From an uncultured Collinsella sp. (GTDB lineage: Bacteria > Actinomycetota > Coriobacteriia > Coriobacteriales > Coriobacteriaceae): a DNA stretch of 5,356 bases. The stretch spans positions 1-5,356 of the forward strand of contig CABSMV010000120.1 of assembly GCA_902478935.1 (NCBI GenBank), read 5' to 3'. Made by a program: the position numbers and the translations under genes. The notes under the pieces were generated by a model that was not told the DNA's origin, ran no database searches, and saw nothing but the letters and a program-made list of their open reading frames with translations. Shown here in pieces: positions 1-5,337 of the stretch (its first letter is position 1; the number at the start of each line of letters is the position of its first letter).

Positions 1-48
1 CGAGATGCTCAGGAGTCTCGTGGGCTCGGAGATGTGTATAAGAGACAG
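1..48 (+). other. Illumina Nextera i7 adapter (non-genomic)
   Basis: This is library adapter, not organism DNA. Bases 1-6 (CGAGAT) match the end of the P7 flow-cell primer. Bases 7-14 (GCTCAGGA) occupy the index slot and read as the reverse complement of TCCTGAGC, which I recognise as Nextera index N704. Bases 15-29 are GTCTCGTGGGCTCGG, and bases 30-48 are the Tn5 mosaic end AGATGTGTATAAGAGACAG. Genomic sequence begins at 49. Short reading frames starting here give the well-known adapter peptides containing MCIRD and MYKRQ, which are artefacts. Confidence 0.98.
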
Positions 49-477
49 GGTCTCGTCCAGGCTGCGGCCGTCCTCGCGCATGGCCAGCGCGTACTCCACC
101 AGCAGGCCCTCGGCGCCCGAGCCGGTGCGCGAGTCGATGCAGCGCACGTCGAGCTCGTGCGTTTTGGCCGTCAGGCTGGCGTTGGCATAGCAGGCGGACC
201 ACTCGCTGCACAGCGAGATAAAGATGGCGCTATCGTGGCCGTCGGCGCGCACGCGGTCAAAGAGTTCCTTGAACTCGCCGGCACTCGGCTGCGAGGTGTG
301 CGGCAGCTGCTCGGAGCCGGCCATGCGGGCGACGTACTCTTGGGCGGTAATCTGCACCTGGTCGAGCAGGTCCTCGCCCTCGATAATCACATGCAGCGGA
401 ATCACGTAAATGCCGAGCTCTTGGGCGCGGGCGGGGGAGATGTCCGACGTGGAGTCGGTTATGATGGCAAAAGACAT
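49..477 (-). CDS. DegV family protein, N-terminal part (truncated at left edge)
   Basis: Reading the minus strand from ATG at 477 gives 143 uninterrupted residues before the adapter at 48. The full family is about 280 residues, so roughly half is present and the C-terminal lobe is missing. DegV proteins bind a fatty acid between two lobes; Gram-positive relatives (FakB) present it to the kinase FakA for phospholipid synthesis. Visible signatures are the N-terminal TDSTSD at residues 7-12 and HTSQPSAGEF at 60-69. Thr61 and Ser62 lie where the family contacts the lipid carboxylate. The second head-group loop, usually close to LSGTYQ-A, reads WSACYANA at 93-100: Ser94 is kept, but Gly-Thr is replaced by Ala-Cys. 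The start is supported by GAAAGGT (plus-strand 484-490), six bases upstream. It is transcribed divergently from the neighbouring hydrolase. The cytosolic, lipid-binding role is inferred from the family; the natural ligand cannot be read here. Confidence 0.9.
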
Positions 478-512
478 AATTGCACCTTTCGTTGGGGCGC
501 GACGGCGCCGCC

Positions 513-541
513 TTCTGAGAGCAAAGTGCGACAAGTATAGT
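513..541 (+). promoter_or_regulatory. Possible promoter for the HAD hydrolase gene
   Basis: TATAGT at 536-541 is a good -10-like hexamer in an otherwise GC-rich stretch. A weak -35 candidate, TTCTGA (513-518), sits 17 bp upstream. The start point would fall near 548, about the same place as the start predicted for the divergent DegV-family transcript, so the two promoters would overlap face to face. The -35 match is poor and the call is tentative. Confidence 0.25.
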
Positions 542-555
542 GGAGTTGCTCTACA

Positions 556-583
556 TTGCTAGGTTAAATTGTTGAATAGTCAA
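556..583 (-). promoter_or_regulatory. Possible promoter for the DegV-family gene
   Basis: On the minus strand, TTGACT (plus 578-583) resembles a sigma-70 -35 box. It is followed after 16 bp by TAGCAA (plus 556-561), a weak -10 box. Transcription would begin near 548 and leave a leader of about 70 nt. The -35 element lies inside a perfect short palindrome, TGTTGA-ATAG-TCAACA (570-585), which could be an operator, although an AT-rich 6-bp palindrome can arise by chance. Seen by eye only. Confidence 0.35.
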
Positions 584-633
584 CAGTTTGAAGTGTCGGT
601 GTGGAAATCGTCAACTGGGGAAGAGGGATGCCG

Positions 634-1297
634 ATGGAGGCGCTGGAGATATGCAAGCGGCCGGTCGTGCTGTTTGATTTTGATGGCACGGTGGCCGATA
701 CGGGTCGGGCGGTGATGACCTCGACGCGCAAGACGCTGGCTGCACGCGGGTTTTCGGAGGCGCAGATGGGTGACCTGCGTCGCATGATCGGGCCGCCCCT
801 GTGGAAGAGTTTTCACGACTTTTATGGCTTCTCCCGCGAGGAGTCGCTTGTGGTGGCCGACGAGTACCGCGCCTTTTTTTGACGAGCTGGGACCGGAGGA
901 GTATCCCGTGTTCGACGGGATTCCAGAGCTGCTGGATGGGTTGGTCGCCCAGGGCAAGCGCTTGGCCGTGGCGACGTCGCGCATGGAGGAAAAGTGCATC
1001 GACATGGTGGGCGAGCTGGGGCTTTCGCAGTTTGAGGCGGTGGTTGGCATGAATCCACCGCAGGGGCGCGAGACCAAGGCCGATTCGGTTCGCGACGCGT
1101 TGGCGGCCTTGGGTGCGGCCGCGGACGATGCCGTGATGATCGGCGATCGCTTTAACGATGTGGAGGGCGCGCACGCAATGGGCGTACCGTGCATTGGTAT
1201 CTATTCGGGCGCGGCGGCGCCGGGCGAGCACGAGGCGGCGGGTGCCGATGCAGTGGTGCACTCGGTGGCCGAGCTTGCTAAACTTTTCGCTATATAA
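634..1297 (+). pseudogene. HAD-superfamily hydrolase (phosphoglycolate phosphatase-like), frameshifted
   Basis: This is a phosphatase-type HAD hydrolase encoded in two overlapping frames. The first frame runs to TGA at 880-882. The second continues from the T7 run (874-880) to TAA at 1297. Removing one T joins them into a 220-residue protein, the usual size for subfamily IA. Motif I is DFDGTVADT (nucleophile Asp15, acid/base Asp17), followed by a helical cap containing GPPLWKSF at 54-60 and ending near YRAFFDE. Motif II is AVATSR (Thr114), motif III is Lys148, and motif IV is MIGDRFND (Asp171, Asp175). All are intact. The family hydrolyses small phosphate monoesters with Mg2+; the substrate cannot be told. 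ATG 634 is preferred because GAGGG lies six bases upstream. ATG 628 and GTG 601 are in-frame alternatives that add 2 or 11 residues. The break may be a sequencing or assembly error, a slippery tract that varies in the population, or true gene decay. Intact motifs favour error or a recent event. Confidence 0.85.
874..880 (+). other. T7 homopolymer: frameshift site in the HAD gene
   Basis: The upstream frame reads GCC TTT TTT TGA and stops. With six T instead of seven it would read GCC TTT TTT GAC GAG and continue as AFFDEL, which matches the expected family spacing between the cap domain and the (P)xFDGI segment. The excess is exactly one base and falls in the homopolymer, which is the usual signature of slippage. 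Confidence 0.85.
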
Positions 1298-1351
1298 GTA
1301 CTTGATGTGAGGGGCGGGCGTACCCGTCGCTCATTGGTAAGGAGGCAGTCC

Positions 1352-2788
1352 ATGAATCAGGTGGAGCAGAGCGTCGCTGAGTATGTCGACGAGGTTTGGG
1401 AAGATGTCGTCGCCGATATCGAACAACTGGTGAGCTATCCGTCCGTGGCCGTTGCTGCCAATGCAGAGCCCGGTTCGCCGTTTGGCCGCCCGGTCCGTGA
1501 TGCGCTCGATTGCGCGCTCGGCATTGCGCAAAAGCTCGGCTACCAGACGAGCGACGACGAGGGCTATGTGGGCATTGCCGATATCCCGGGTCGCGGCGAC
1601 AAGCAGCTCGCGACCATCTGCCACGTGGACGTGGTGCCCGCCGGCCCCGGCTGGAACACCGACCCGTTTGCGATGGAGCGTCGCGAGGGCTGGCTGCTCG
1701 GCCGTGGCGTGATTGATGACAAGGGTCCGGCGGTGTTGTCGCTCTACGCCGGTGCCTACCTGCTCAAGCACGGCATTGTGCCGCGCTATACCTTTCGCGC
1801 GCTGCTGGGCTGCGATGAGGAAGTGGGCATGTCCGACGTTCACCATTATCTGGAGAACCACGCAGACCCCGACTTTTTGTTTACGCCCGATGCCGAGTTC
1901 CCGGTCTGCAATGCCGAGAAGGGCCAGTTTGGGGCGACGTTTGTGAGCCCCAAGATCGACGGCGGGCGCATTGTGTCCTGGAGCGGTGCCGAGGCGAGCA
2001 ATGCCATTCCGTCGCAGTCCATCTGCGAGCTCGCGATTGCCGCCGATGAGCTGCCGGCGCCCGTTGAGAACGCCGACCGCCTGGAGATCACGGCGCTTGA
2101 TAACGGGCATGCGCAGATTTTCGCCCACGGTATTGGCGGCCACGCTTCGATGCCTGAGGGCACCATCAACGCCGTCGGCCTGATCGTGGCGTATCTGCGC
2201 GAGGCCGAGGACGCGTTTGGTGCACGCGACGAGCGTCTGCTGACGCCTGCCGAGCACGAGTTCGTCAAGTTCCTGGCCTTTGTGCATGCGGATGCCTATG
2301 GCCGCGGCCTAGGTATCGATGCGACGAGTCCGGCGTTTGGCCCGCTTACCTGCAACGCTGGCGTCATCCGCGTGGCGGATGGCCATATTGAGCAGGTCAT
2401 CGACGTGCGCTTCCCCGACAGTACGAGTGCCGATACCATCCGCGAGCAGCTTGACCCGCTCGTGGGCCGTTTTGGCGTGACGTGCCAGCTGGGTCGCGCT
2501 AAGGTGCCGTTCTCAGTCTCTGCCGATGATCCGGCCGTGAAGGCGCTTATCGATACCTATAACGAGTTCACCGGCAAGCATGCTGAGCCCTTTGCCATGG
2601 GCGGCGGCACGTACGCGCGCAACTTTGCCCGCGCCGTCTCGTTTGGCCCCGAAGAGACCGGCCTGGAGCTGCCCACGTGGGGCGGCCAGATGCACGGCCC
2701 CAACGAGTGCGCCAACGAGGAACAGCTTAAACAGGCGCTCAAGATCTATATTGTTGCGATCCTCCGTTTGAATGAATTAGAGCTTTAA
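1352..2788 (+). CDS. pepV: M20 family dipeptidase, PepV-type
   Basis: This is a complete 478-residue zinc aminopeptidase of the PepV branch of peptidase family M20, which cleaves dipeptides (family name Xaa-His or beta-Ala-His dipeptidase) in the cytosol and releases amino acids from imported peptides. The di-metal site is fully present: His91 and Asp93 in CHVDVVP, bridging Asp122 in GRGVIDDKGP, general base Glu156 with ligand Glu157 in CDEEVG, Asp180 in TPDAEFP, and His448 in QMHGPNE. The lid-domain His264 lies in GGHASMPEGT, and the glycine loop GGGTYAR is at 417-423. Length fits PepV (about 470). No signal peptide is seen. ATG 1352 is chosen because AAGGAGG (1339-1345) sits six bases upstream; the frame is open to 1307, but that stretch lacks such a site. 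The 54-bp gap after the HAD gene suggests possible co-transcription. The exact substrate range is inferred from the family, and the PepV label is less certain than the M20 assignment. Confidence 0.93.
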   Translation: MNQVEQSVAEYVDEVWEDVVADIEQLVSYPSVAVAANAEPGSPFGRPVRDALDCALGIAQKLGYQTSDDEGYVGIADIPGRGDKQLATICHVDVVPAGPGWNTDPFAMERREGWLLGRGVIDDKGPAVLSLYAGAYLLKHGIVPRYTFRALLGCDEEVGMSDVHHYLENHADPDFLFTPDAEFPVCNAEKGQFGATFVSPKIDGGRIVSWSGAEASNAIPSQSICELAIAADELPAPVENADRLEITALDNGHAQIFAHGIGGHASMPEGTINAVGLIVAYLREAEDAFGARDERLLTPAEHEFVKFLAFVHADAYGRGLGIDATSPAFGPLTCNAGVIRVADGHIEQVIDVRFPDSTSADTIREQLDPLVGRFGVTCQLGRAKVPFSVSADDPAVKALIDTYNEFTGKHAEPFAMGGGTYARNFARAVSFGPEETGLELPTWGGQMHGPNECANEEQLKQALKIYIVAILRLNELEL

Positions 2789-2809
2789 GGTCTCGCGGTT
2801 TCCCAATCT

Positions 2810-2885
2810 AAGTTGCGGTGGAATAGTTCCTAGAATGGGCCATTTGATGGCCAAGCAGGAACTATTTCACCGCAACTTTGTTTTT
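2810..2885 (+). terminator. Long hairpin with T-rich tail after pepV (terminator or dispersed palindrome)
   Basis: Arms at 2810-2831 and 2857-2878 pair over 22 bp with a single G-T pair (2821/2867), so the RNA stem would be continuous. The 25-nt loop holds a nested hairpin, GGCCA (2838-2842) with TGGCC (2848-2852). The right arm runs into TTTGTTTTTATT, a U-rich tail as in an intrinsic terminator. It begins 22 bp after the pepV stop, a natural place to end that transcript before the pst operon. The stem is longer and more AT-rich than a textbook terminator, so it may instead be, or derive from, a dispersed palindromic repeat. Confidence 0.72.
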
Positions 2886-2919
2886 ATTGGTGTAAAAGGC
2901 GGGTCATGCTTGGTGGCGG

Positions 2920-2941
2920 GTTTGTTATCCGTTTGTAAAGG
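2920..2941 (+). promoter_or_regulatory. Candidate Pho-regulator box: tandem 11-bp repeat upstream of pstS
   Basis: Two adjoining 11-bp units, GTTTGTTATCC (2920-2930) and GTTTGTAAAGG (2931-2941), share GTTTGT and an A at position 8. On the minus strand the cores read TTTACA and ATAACA separated by five bases. That resembles the tandem TT(A/T/C)ACA boxes with 4-6 bp gaps known for Bacillus PhoP, and Pho boxes in general repeat every 11 bp. Position before a phosphate-uptake operon fits control by a PhoP/RegX3-type response regulator. The binding protein is inferred; no regulator gene is in view. Confidence 0.42.
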
Positions 2942-2942
2942 C

Positions 2943-2972
2943 TGGGCAGAGCTTGCAGTAAGGGTCTATCAA
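2943..2972 (+). promoter_or_regulatory. Possible pst operon promoter
   Basis: TGGGCA (2943-2948) and TATCAA (2967-2972) are weak -35 and -10 candidates 18 bp apart, directly downstream of the tandem repeat. A weak -35 beside an activator site is typical of phosphate-starvation promoters. Transcription would start near 2979 and give a leader of about 104 nt. The -10 sits within the imperfect palindrome GGTC-N8-GACC (2963-2978). Low confidence from inspection alone. Confidence 0.25.
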
Positions 2973-2998
2973 ATGACCGTAAGAAACCGCAGTTGGCG

Positions 2999-3057
2999 CG
3001 GGCACTGCCCGATCGGGGTCGTATCTTTCCAAACAGCAAAGCGGGCGGGGTGCCCGC
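2999..3057 (+). other. GC-rich palindromes in the pstS leader
   Basis: The leader carries CGGGC-ACT-GCCCG (2999-3011), which overlaps the perfect palindrome CCCGATCGGG (3008-3017). These two cannot form at once. A further hairpin, GCGGGC-GGGGT-GCCCGC (3041-3057), ends 14 bases before the ribosome binding site. These could shape mRNA stability or translation of pstS. In GC-rich DNA short palindromes are common, so no known regulatory RNA is claimed. Confidence 0.3.
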
Positions 3058-3082
3058 GAGTCGCATGTATGAAAGGAAGATC

Positions 3083-4021
3083 ATGCTCGATCAGGCTTAT
3101 TCTCGTCGTCAGTTCCTCGGCCTCGCTGGTGGTCTTGCCAGCATCGTCGGTCTCGGTCTCGTTGGTTGCGGCGGCTCCGGCGCATCCGACGCCGCCGACA
3201 AGGGTAGCGCCGCTGCTGCCGAGTCCGTCTCCGGCGAGGTGACCTACGACGGCGCCTCCTCGTTCCAGGCTCTCGTCGAGGCCGCTGCCGAGAAGTTCAT
3301 GGATGCCAACCCGGACGTCTCCGTCTCCGGCTCGGGTAACGGTTCGGGCAAGGGCCTGACCGCTGTTGCCGCCGGCACCGTCACCATCGGCAACTCCGAC
3401 GTCTTCGCCGAGACCAAACTCGAGGCCGACCAGGTCAAGAAGCTCGTCGACCACGAGGTTGCCGTCGTGGGCATGGGCCCCGTCGTCTCCAAGAACGTGA
3501 CGGTCGACGACCTGTCCCTCGAGCAGCTCAAGGGCATCTTCTCCGGCCAGATCACCAACTGGAAGGAGGTCGGCGGCGACGACGCCAAGATCGTCGTCCT
3601 CAACCGCAAGGCCGGCTCCGGTACTCGCGCCACCTTCGAGGCTGCCGTCTTTGGCGACGAGGCTGTCGACTTTAAGGGCGACGCCGAGCTCGACAAGTCC
3701 GGCGACGTCCAGACTCAGATGGGCAGCACCGACAACGCCATCTCCTACCTCGACTTCTCGCACTTCGACGACTCCAAGTTCAACGCCATCAAGGTCGAGG
3801 GCGTGGAGCCCAAGAGCAAGAATGTCACCGACGGCTCCTTCAAGATCTGGGCGACCGAGCACATGTACTGTGCAAAGGACGCCGACGAGGCTACCAAGGC
3901 CTTCCTGGAGTTCATGCTTTCCGACGACGTCCAGGGCAAGCTCGTCGAGGAGCAGGGCTTCATCCCCGTCTCTGCCATGAAGGTCGTCAAGGACGCCAGC
4001 GGCAAGGTCTCCGCTAAATAA
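3083..4021 (+). CDS. pstS: Phosphate ABC transporter substrate-binding lipoprotein PstS
   Basis: This 312-residue protein captures inorganic phosphate outside the membrane for the Pst importer. The N-terminus has a twin-arginine motif SRRQFLG (residues 7-13), a hydrophobic stretch, and the lipobox LVGC with Cys29 as the predicted lipid-anchored residue. It is therefore probably Tat-exported and then lipidated. A Ser/Ala/Gly-rich linker (about 30-50) leads into the binding domain. Phosphate-site signatures are GSGNGSGKGLTAVAAGT (83-99) with TIGNSD (101-106), the LKGIFSGQITNWKEVGG segment (149-165), and RKAGSGTRATFE (175-186). ATG 3083 is chosen because AAAGGA (3072-3077) lies five bases upstream and the export signal starts there; extension to 2993 would bury the signal. 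Codons are strongly C/G-ending (TCC, GTC, CTC, AAG), more so than in upstream genes, as expected if highly expressed. It heads the pst operon, 25 bp before pstC. Identity is secure; Tat export is a motif-based inference. Confidence 0.96.
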   Translation: MLDQAYSRRQFLGLAGGLASIVGLGLVGCGGSGASDAADKGSAAAAESVSGEVTYDGASSFQALVEAAAEKFMDANPDVSVSGSGNGSGKGLTAVAAGTVTIGNSDVFAETKLEADQVKKLVDHEVAVVGMGPVVSKNVTVDDLSLEQLKGIFSGQITNWKEVGGDDAKIVVLNRKAGSGTRATFEAAVFGDEAVDFKGDAELDKSGDVQTQMGSTDNAISYLDFSHFDDSKFNAIKVEGVEPKSKNVTDGSFKIWATEHMYCAKDADEATKAFLEFMLSDDVQGKLVEEQGFIPVSAMKVVKDASGKVSAK

Positions 4022-4046
4022 GTAGTCGCCCCCGGAAAGGTTTGCA

Positions 4047-4955
4047 ATGGCAAAACAGCTGCCAAAGCGCGACCTTGAGAACGTGGGCCTGTGCGTCACG
4101 GGCGCGTGCGTAGCGCTCGTGACGCTTGTCGTTGCCGCGCTCATCTTTATGGTCGCCCAAAAGGGCCTCTCGGCTTTTGTCAAAGACGGCGTCTCGGTCG
4201 TCGAGTTTTTCACCGGCACCAAGTGGGACCTGGCCAACACGGCTAAAAACGGCCTGCCCTACACCGGCGCCCTGCCCCTGATCGTCACCTCGTTTGCGGT
4301 CATGGTGCTCTCCACGCTCATCGCGTTGCCCATCGCCATCGGCTCTGCCATCTTTGCGGTCGAGATCCAACCAAAATTTGGCTCCAAGATCTTTCAGCCG
4401 CTTATTGAGCTTTTGACCGGTATTCCCTCGGTCGTCTTTGGCTTGATCGGCTTTCACGTTGTCGTCGGCCTTATGAAGAGCGTTTTCCACGTGAGTACGG
4501 GCCTGGGCATCTTGCCCGGCGCCATCGTGCTGGCCGTCATGATCCTGCCGACGATGACCACCCTTTCGGTCGACGGCCTGCGCGCCGTGCCCGACAGCTA
4601 CCGCCAGGGCTCGCTCGCGCTGGGCTACACCCGCTGGCAGACCATCTGGCACGTGGTGCTCAAGTCCGCCATGCCGTCGCTCATGACTGCGGTCATCCTG
4701 GGTATGACCCGCGCCTTTGGCGAGACGCTCGCCGTGCGCATGGTTATCGGCGGTATCGAGGCCATGCCGACGTCGCTGCTGTCGCCGGCTTCGACCATCA
4801 CCACCACGCTCACCACGTCCATGGCAGTCTATGCCGAGGGCTCGGCCCAAGACGATGTTCTGTGGGCGCTCGGCCTGCTGCTGATGGGCATGAGTCTCAT
4901 CTTCATCCTGATCATCCACCTTATCGGCCGCAAGGGGGCGAAGGCTCGTGGCTAG
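4047..4955 (+). CDS. pstC: Phosphate ABC transporter permease PstC
   Basis: This is one of the two membrane subunits forming the phosphate channel, 302 residues and of normal family length. About six hydrophobic segments are visible, near residues 14-37, 76-107, 118-143, 152-172, 209-236 and 271-293. The cytoplasmic coupling loop that docks on the ATPase PstB is DSYRQGSLALGYTRWQTI (183-200), followed by HVVLKSAMPS, the permease EAA motif. Other recognisable PstC stretches are TGIPSVVFGL (124-133) and TRAFGETLAV (221-230). ATG 4047 has GGAAAGG (4034-4040) six bases upstream. It follows pstS by 25 bp and overlaps pstA by 8 bp, so the three are read as one operon and PstC/PstA are likely translationally coupled. 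PstC rather than PstA is supported by gene order and by the next gene, which is itself a second, different Pst permease. Confidence 0.95.
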   Translation: MAKQLPKRDLENVGLCVTGACVALVTLVVAALIFMVAQKGLSAFVKDGVSVVEFFTGTKWDLANTAKNGLPYTGALPLIVTSFAVMVLSTLIALPIAIGSAIFAVEIQPKFGSKIFQPLIELLTGIPSVVFGLIGFHVVVGLMKSVFHVSTGLGILPGAIVLAVMILPTMTTLSVDGLRAVPDSYRQGSLALGYTRWQTIWHVVLKSAMPSLMTAVILGMTRAFGETLAVRMVIGGIEAMPTSLLSPASTITTTLTTSMAVYAEGSAQDDVLWALGLLLMGMSLIFILIIHLIGRKGAKARG

Positions 4956-5337
4956 CACGCGTATCCACATCGACGAGGCGAGGCTCGGGCGTGTCCAAAA
5001 GCAGGACCGCTTCGCCACGGGCGTGTTGACGGCGATCGTCGCCATCGTCATGCTCATCGTCGTCTCCATGGTGGCCTATATCCTGTTCGAGGGCATCTCG
5101 ACGCTGTTCCAGCCGGGCTTTCTCACGGAGCCGTCGCGCGCCAACGGAACGCAGGGCGGCGTGCTCTACCAGCTGTTCGACTCGTTCTACCTGCTGCTGA
5201 TCACCCTGATCATCTCGGTGCCCATCAGCCTGGGTGGCGCGGTCTTTTTGGTTGAGTACGCGCCGGACGGACCCATCCGCGACATCGCCTCCACCGCCAT
5301 CGAGACGTTGTCCTCGCTGCCTTCCATCGTCGTCGGC
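4948..5337 (+). CDS. pstA: Phosphate ABC transporter permease PstA, N-terminal part (truncated at right edge)
   Basis: This is the second membrane subunit of the phosphate importer, heterodimer partner of PstC. Translation starts at GTG 4948 within the last codons of pstC, giving an 8-bp overlap (GTGGCTAG). AAGGGGG at 4932-4938 lies nine bases upstream. The frame is open for 130 residues to 5337, where the adapter cuts in; a full PstA is about 280-300 residues. A hydrophobic segment at about 25-48 is followed by an extracytoplasmic stretch, FLTEPSRANGTQGGVLYQL (58-76), then a second membrane segment (80-103) with VPISLGGAVFLVEYAP. The end reads ETLSSLPSIVVG, the conserved stretch matching PstC TGIPSVVFG. 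The coupling loop lies beyond the edge. CTG at 5338-5340 could be either the next Leu codon or the first bases of the mosaic end. Residues SLIHI after it are adapter-derived. Confidence 0.93.

Noticed and set aside
34..540. 168-residue plus-strand frame beginning MYKRQ
   Set aside because: Its first residues are translated Nextera adapter and the rest is antisense to the DegV-family gene.
871..883. Programmed +1 frameshift as in prfB
   Set aside because: The TTT TGA C context and shift direction fit, but there is no Shine-Dalgarno-like stimulator just upstream and this family is not known to use recoding. A homopolymer error or slippage is simpler, so it is kept only as an alternative.
1298..1351. 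Separate promoter or terminator between the HAD gene and pepV
   Set aside because: The 54-bp gap has only a short GC-rich imperfect palindrome and the pepV ribosome binding site. No convincing -35/-10 pair or T-tailed hairpin is seen.
1331..2287. 318-residue minus-strand frame opposite pepV
   Set aside because: pepV on the plus strand has every M20 motif and a strong ribosome binding site. The antisense frame shows no recognisable family features.
2979..3082. Riboswitch in the pstS leader
   Set aside because: The leader has short GC palindromes but no conserved core that I can match to a known riboswitch class.
2835..3242. 135-residue plus-strand frame starting in the hairpin loop and running into pstS
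   Set aside because: It starts inside the palindrome without a ribosome binding site, crosses the regulatory region and overlaps pstS in another frame, where it turns into Pro/Ala/Ser-rich shadow sequence.
2969..4240. 423-residue open frame on the minus strand opposite pstS
   Set aside because: It mirrors pstS across its length, is low-complexity (Gly, Val, Asp, Leu runs) and has no domain signature. Long antisense frames are expected opposite a GC-rich, C-ending gene.
4014..5069. 351-residue minus-strand frame opposite pstC
   Set aside because: Its composition is Asp/Gly/His/Arg-rich without hydrophobic or domain structure. It is the reverse reading of pstC membrane segments.
49..5337. An undescribed defence, mobile or biosynthetic system
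   Set aside because: All genes belong to common housekeeping families. There are no CRISPR repeats, recombinases, toxin-antitoxin pairs or unknown large proteins in the window.
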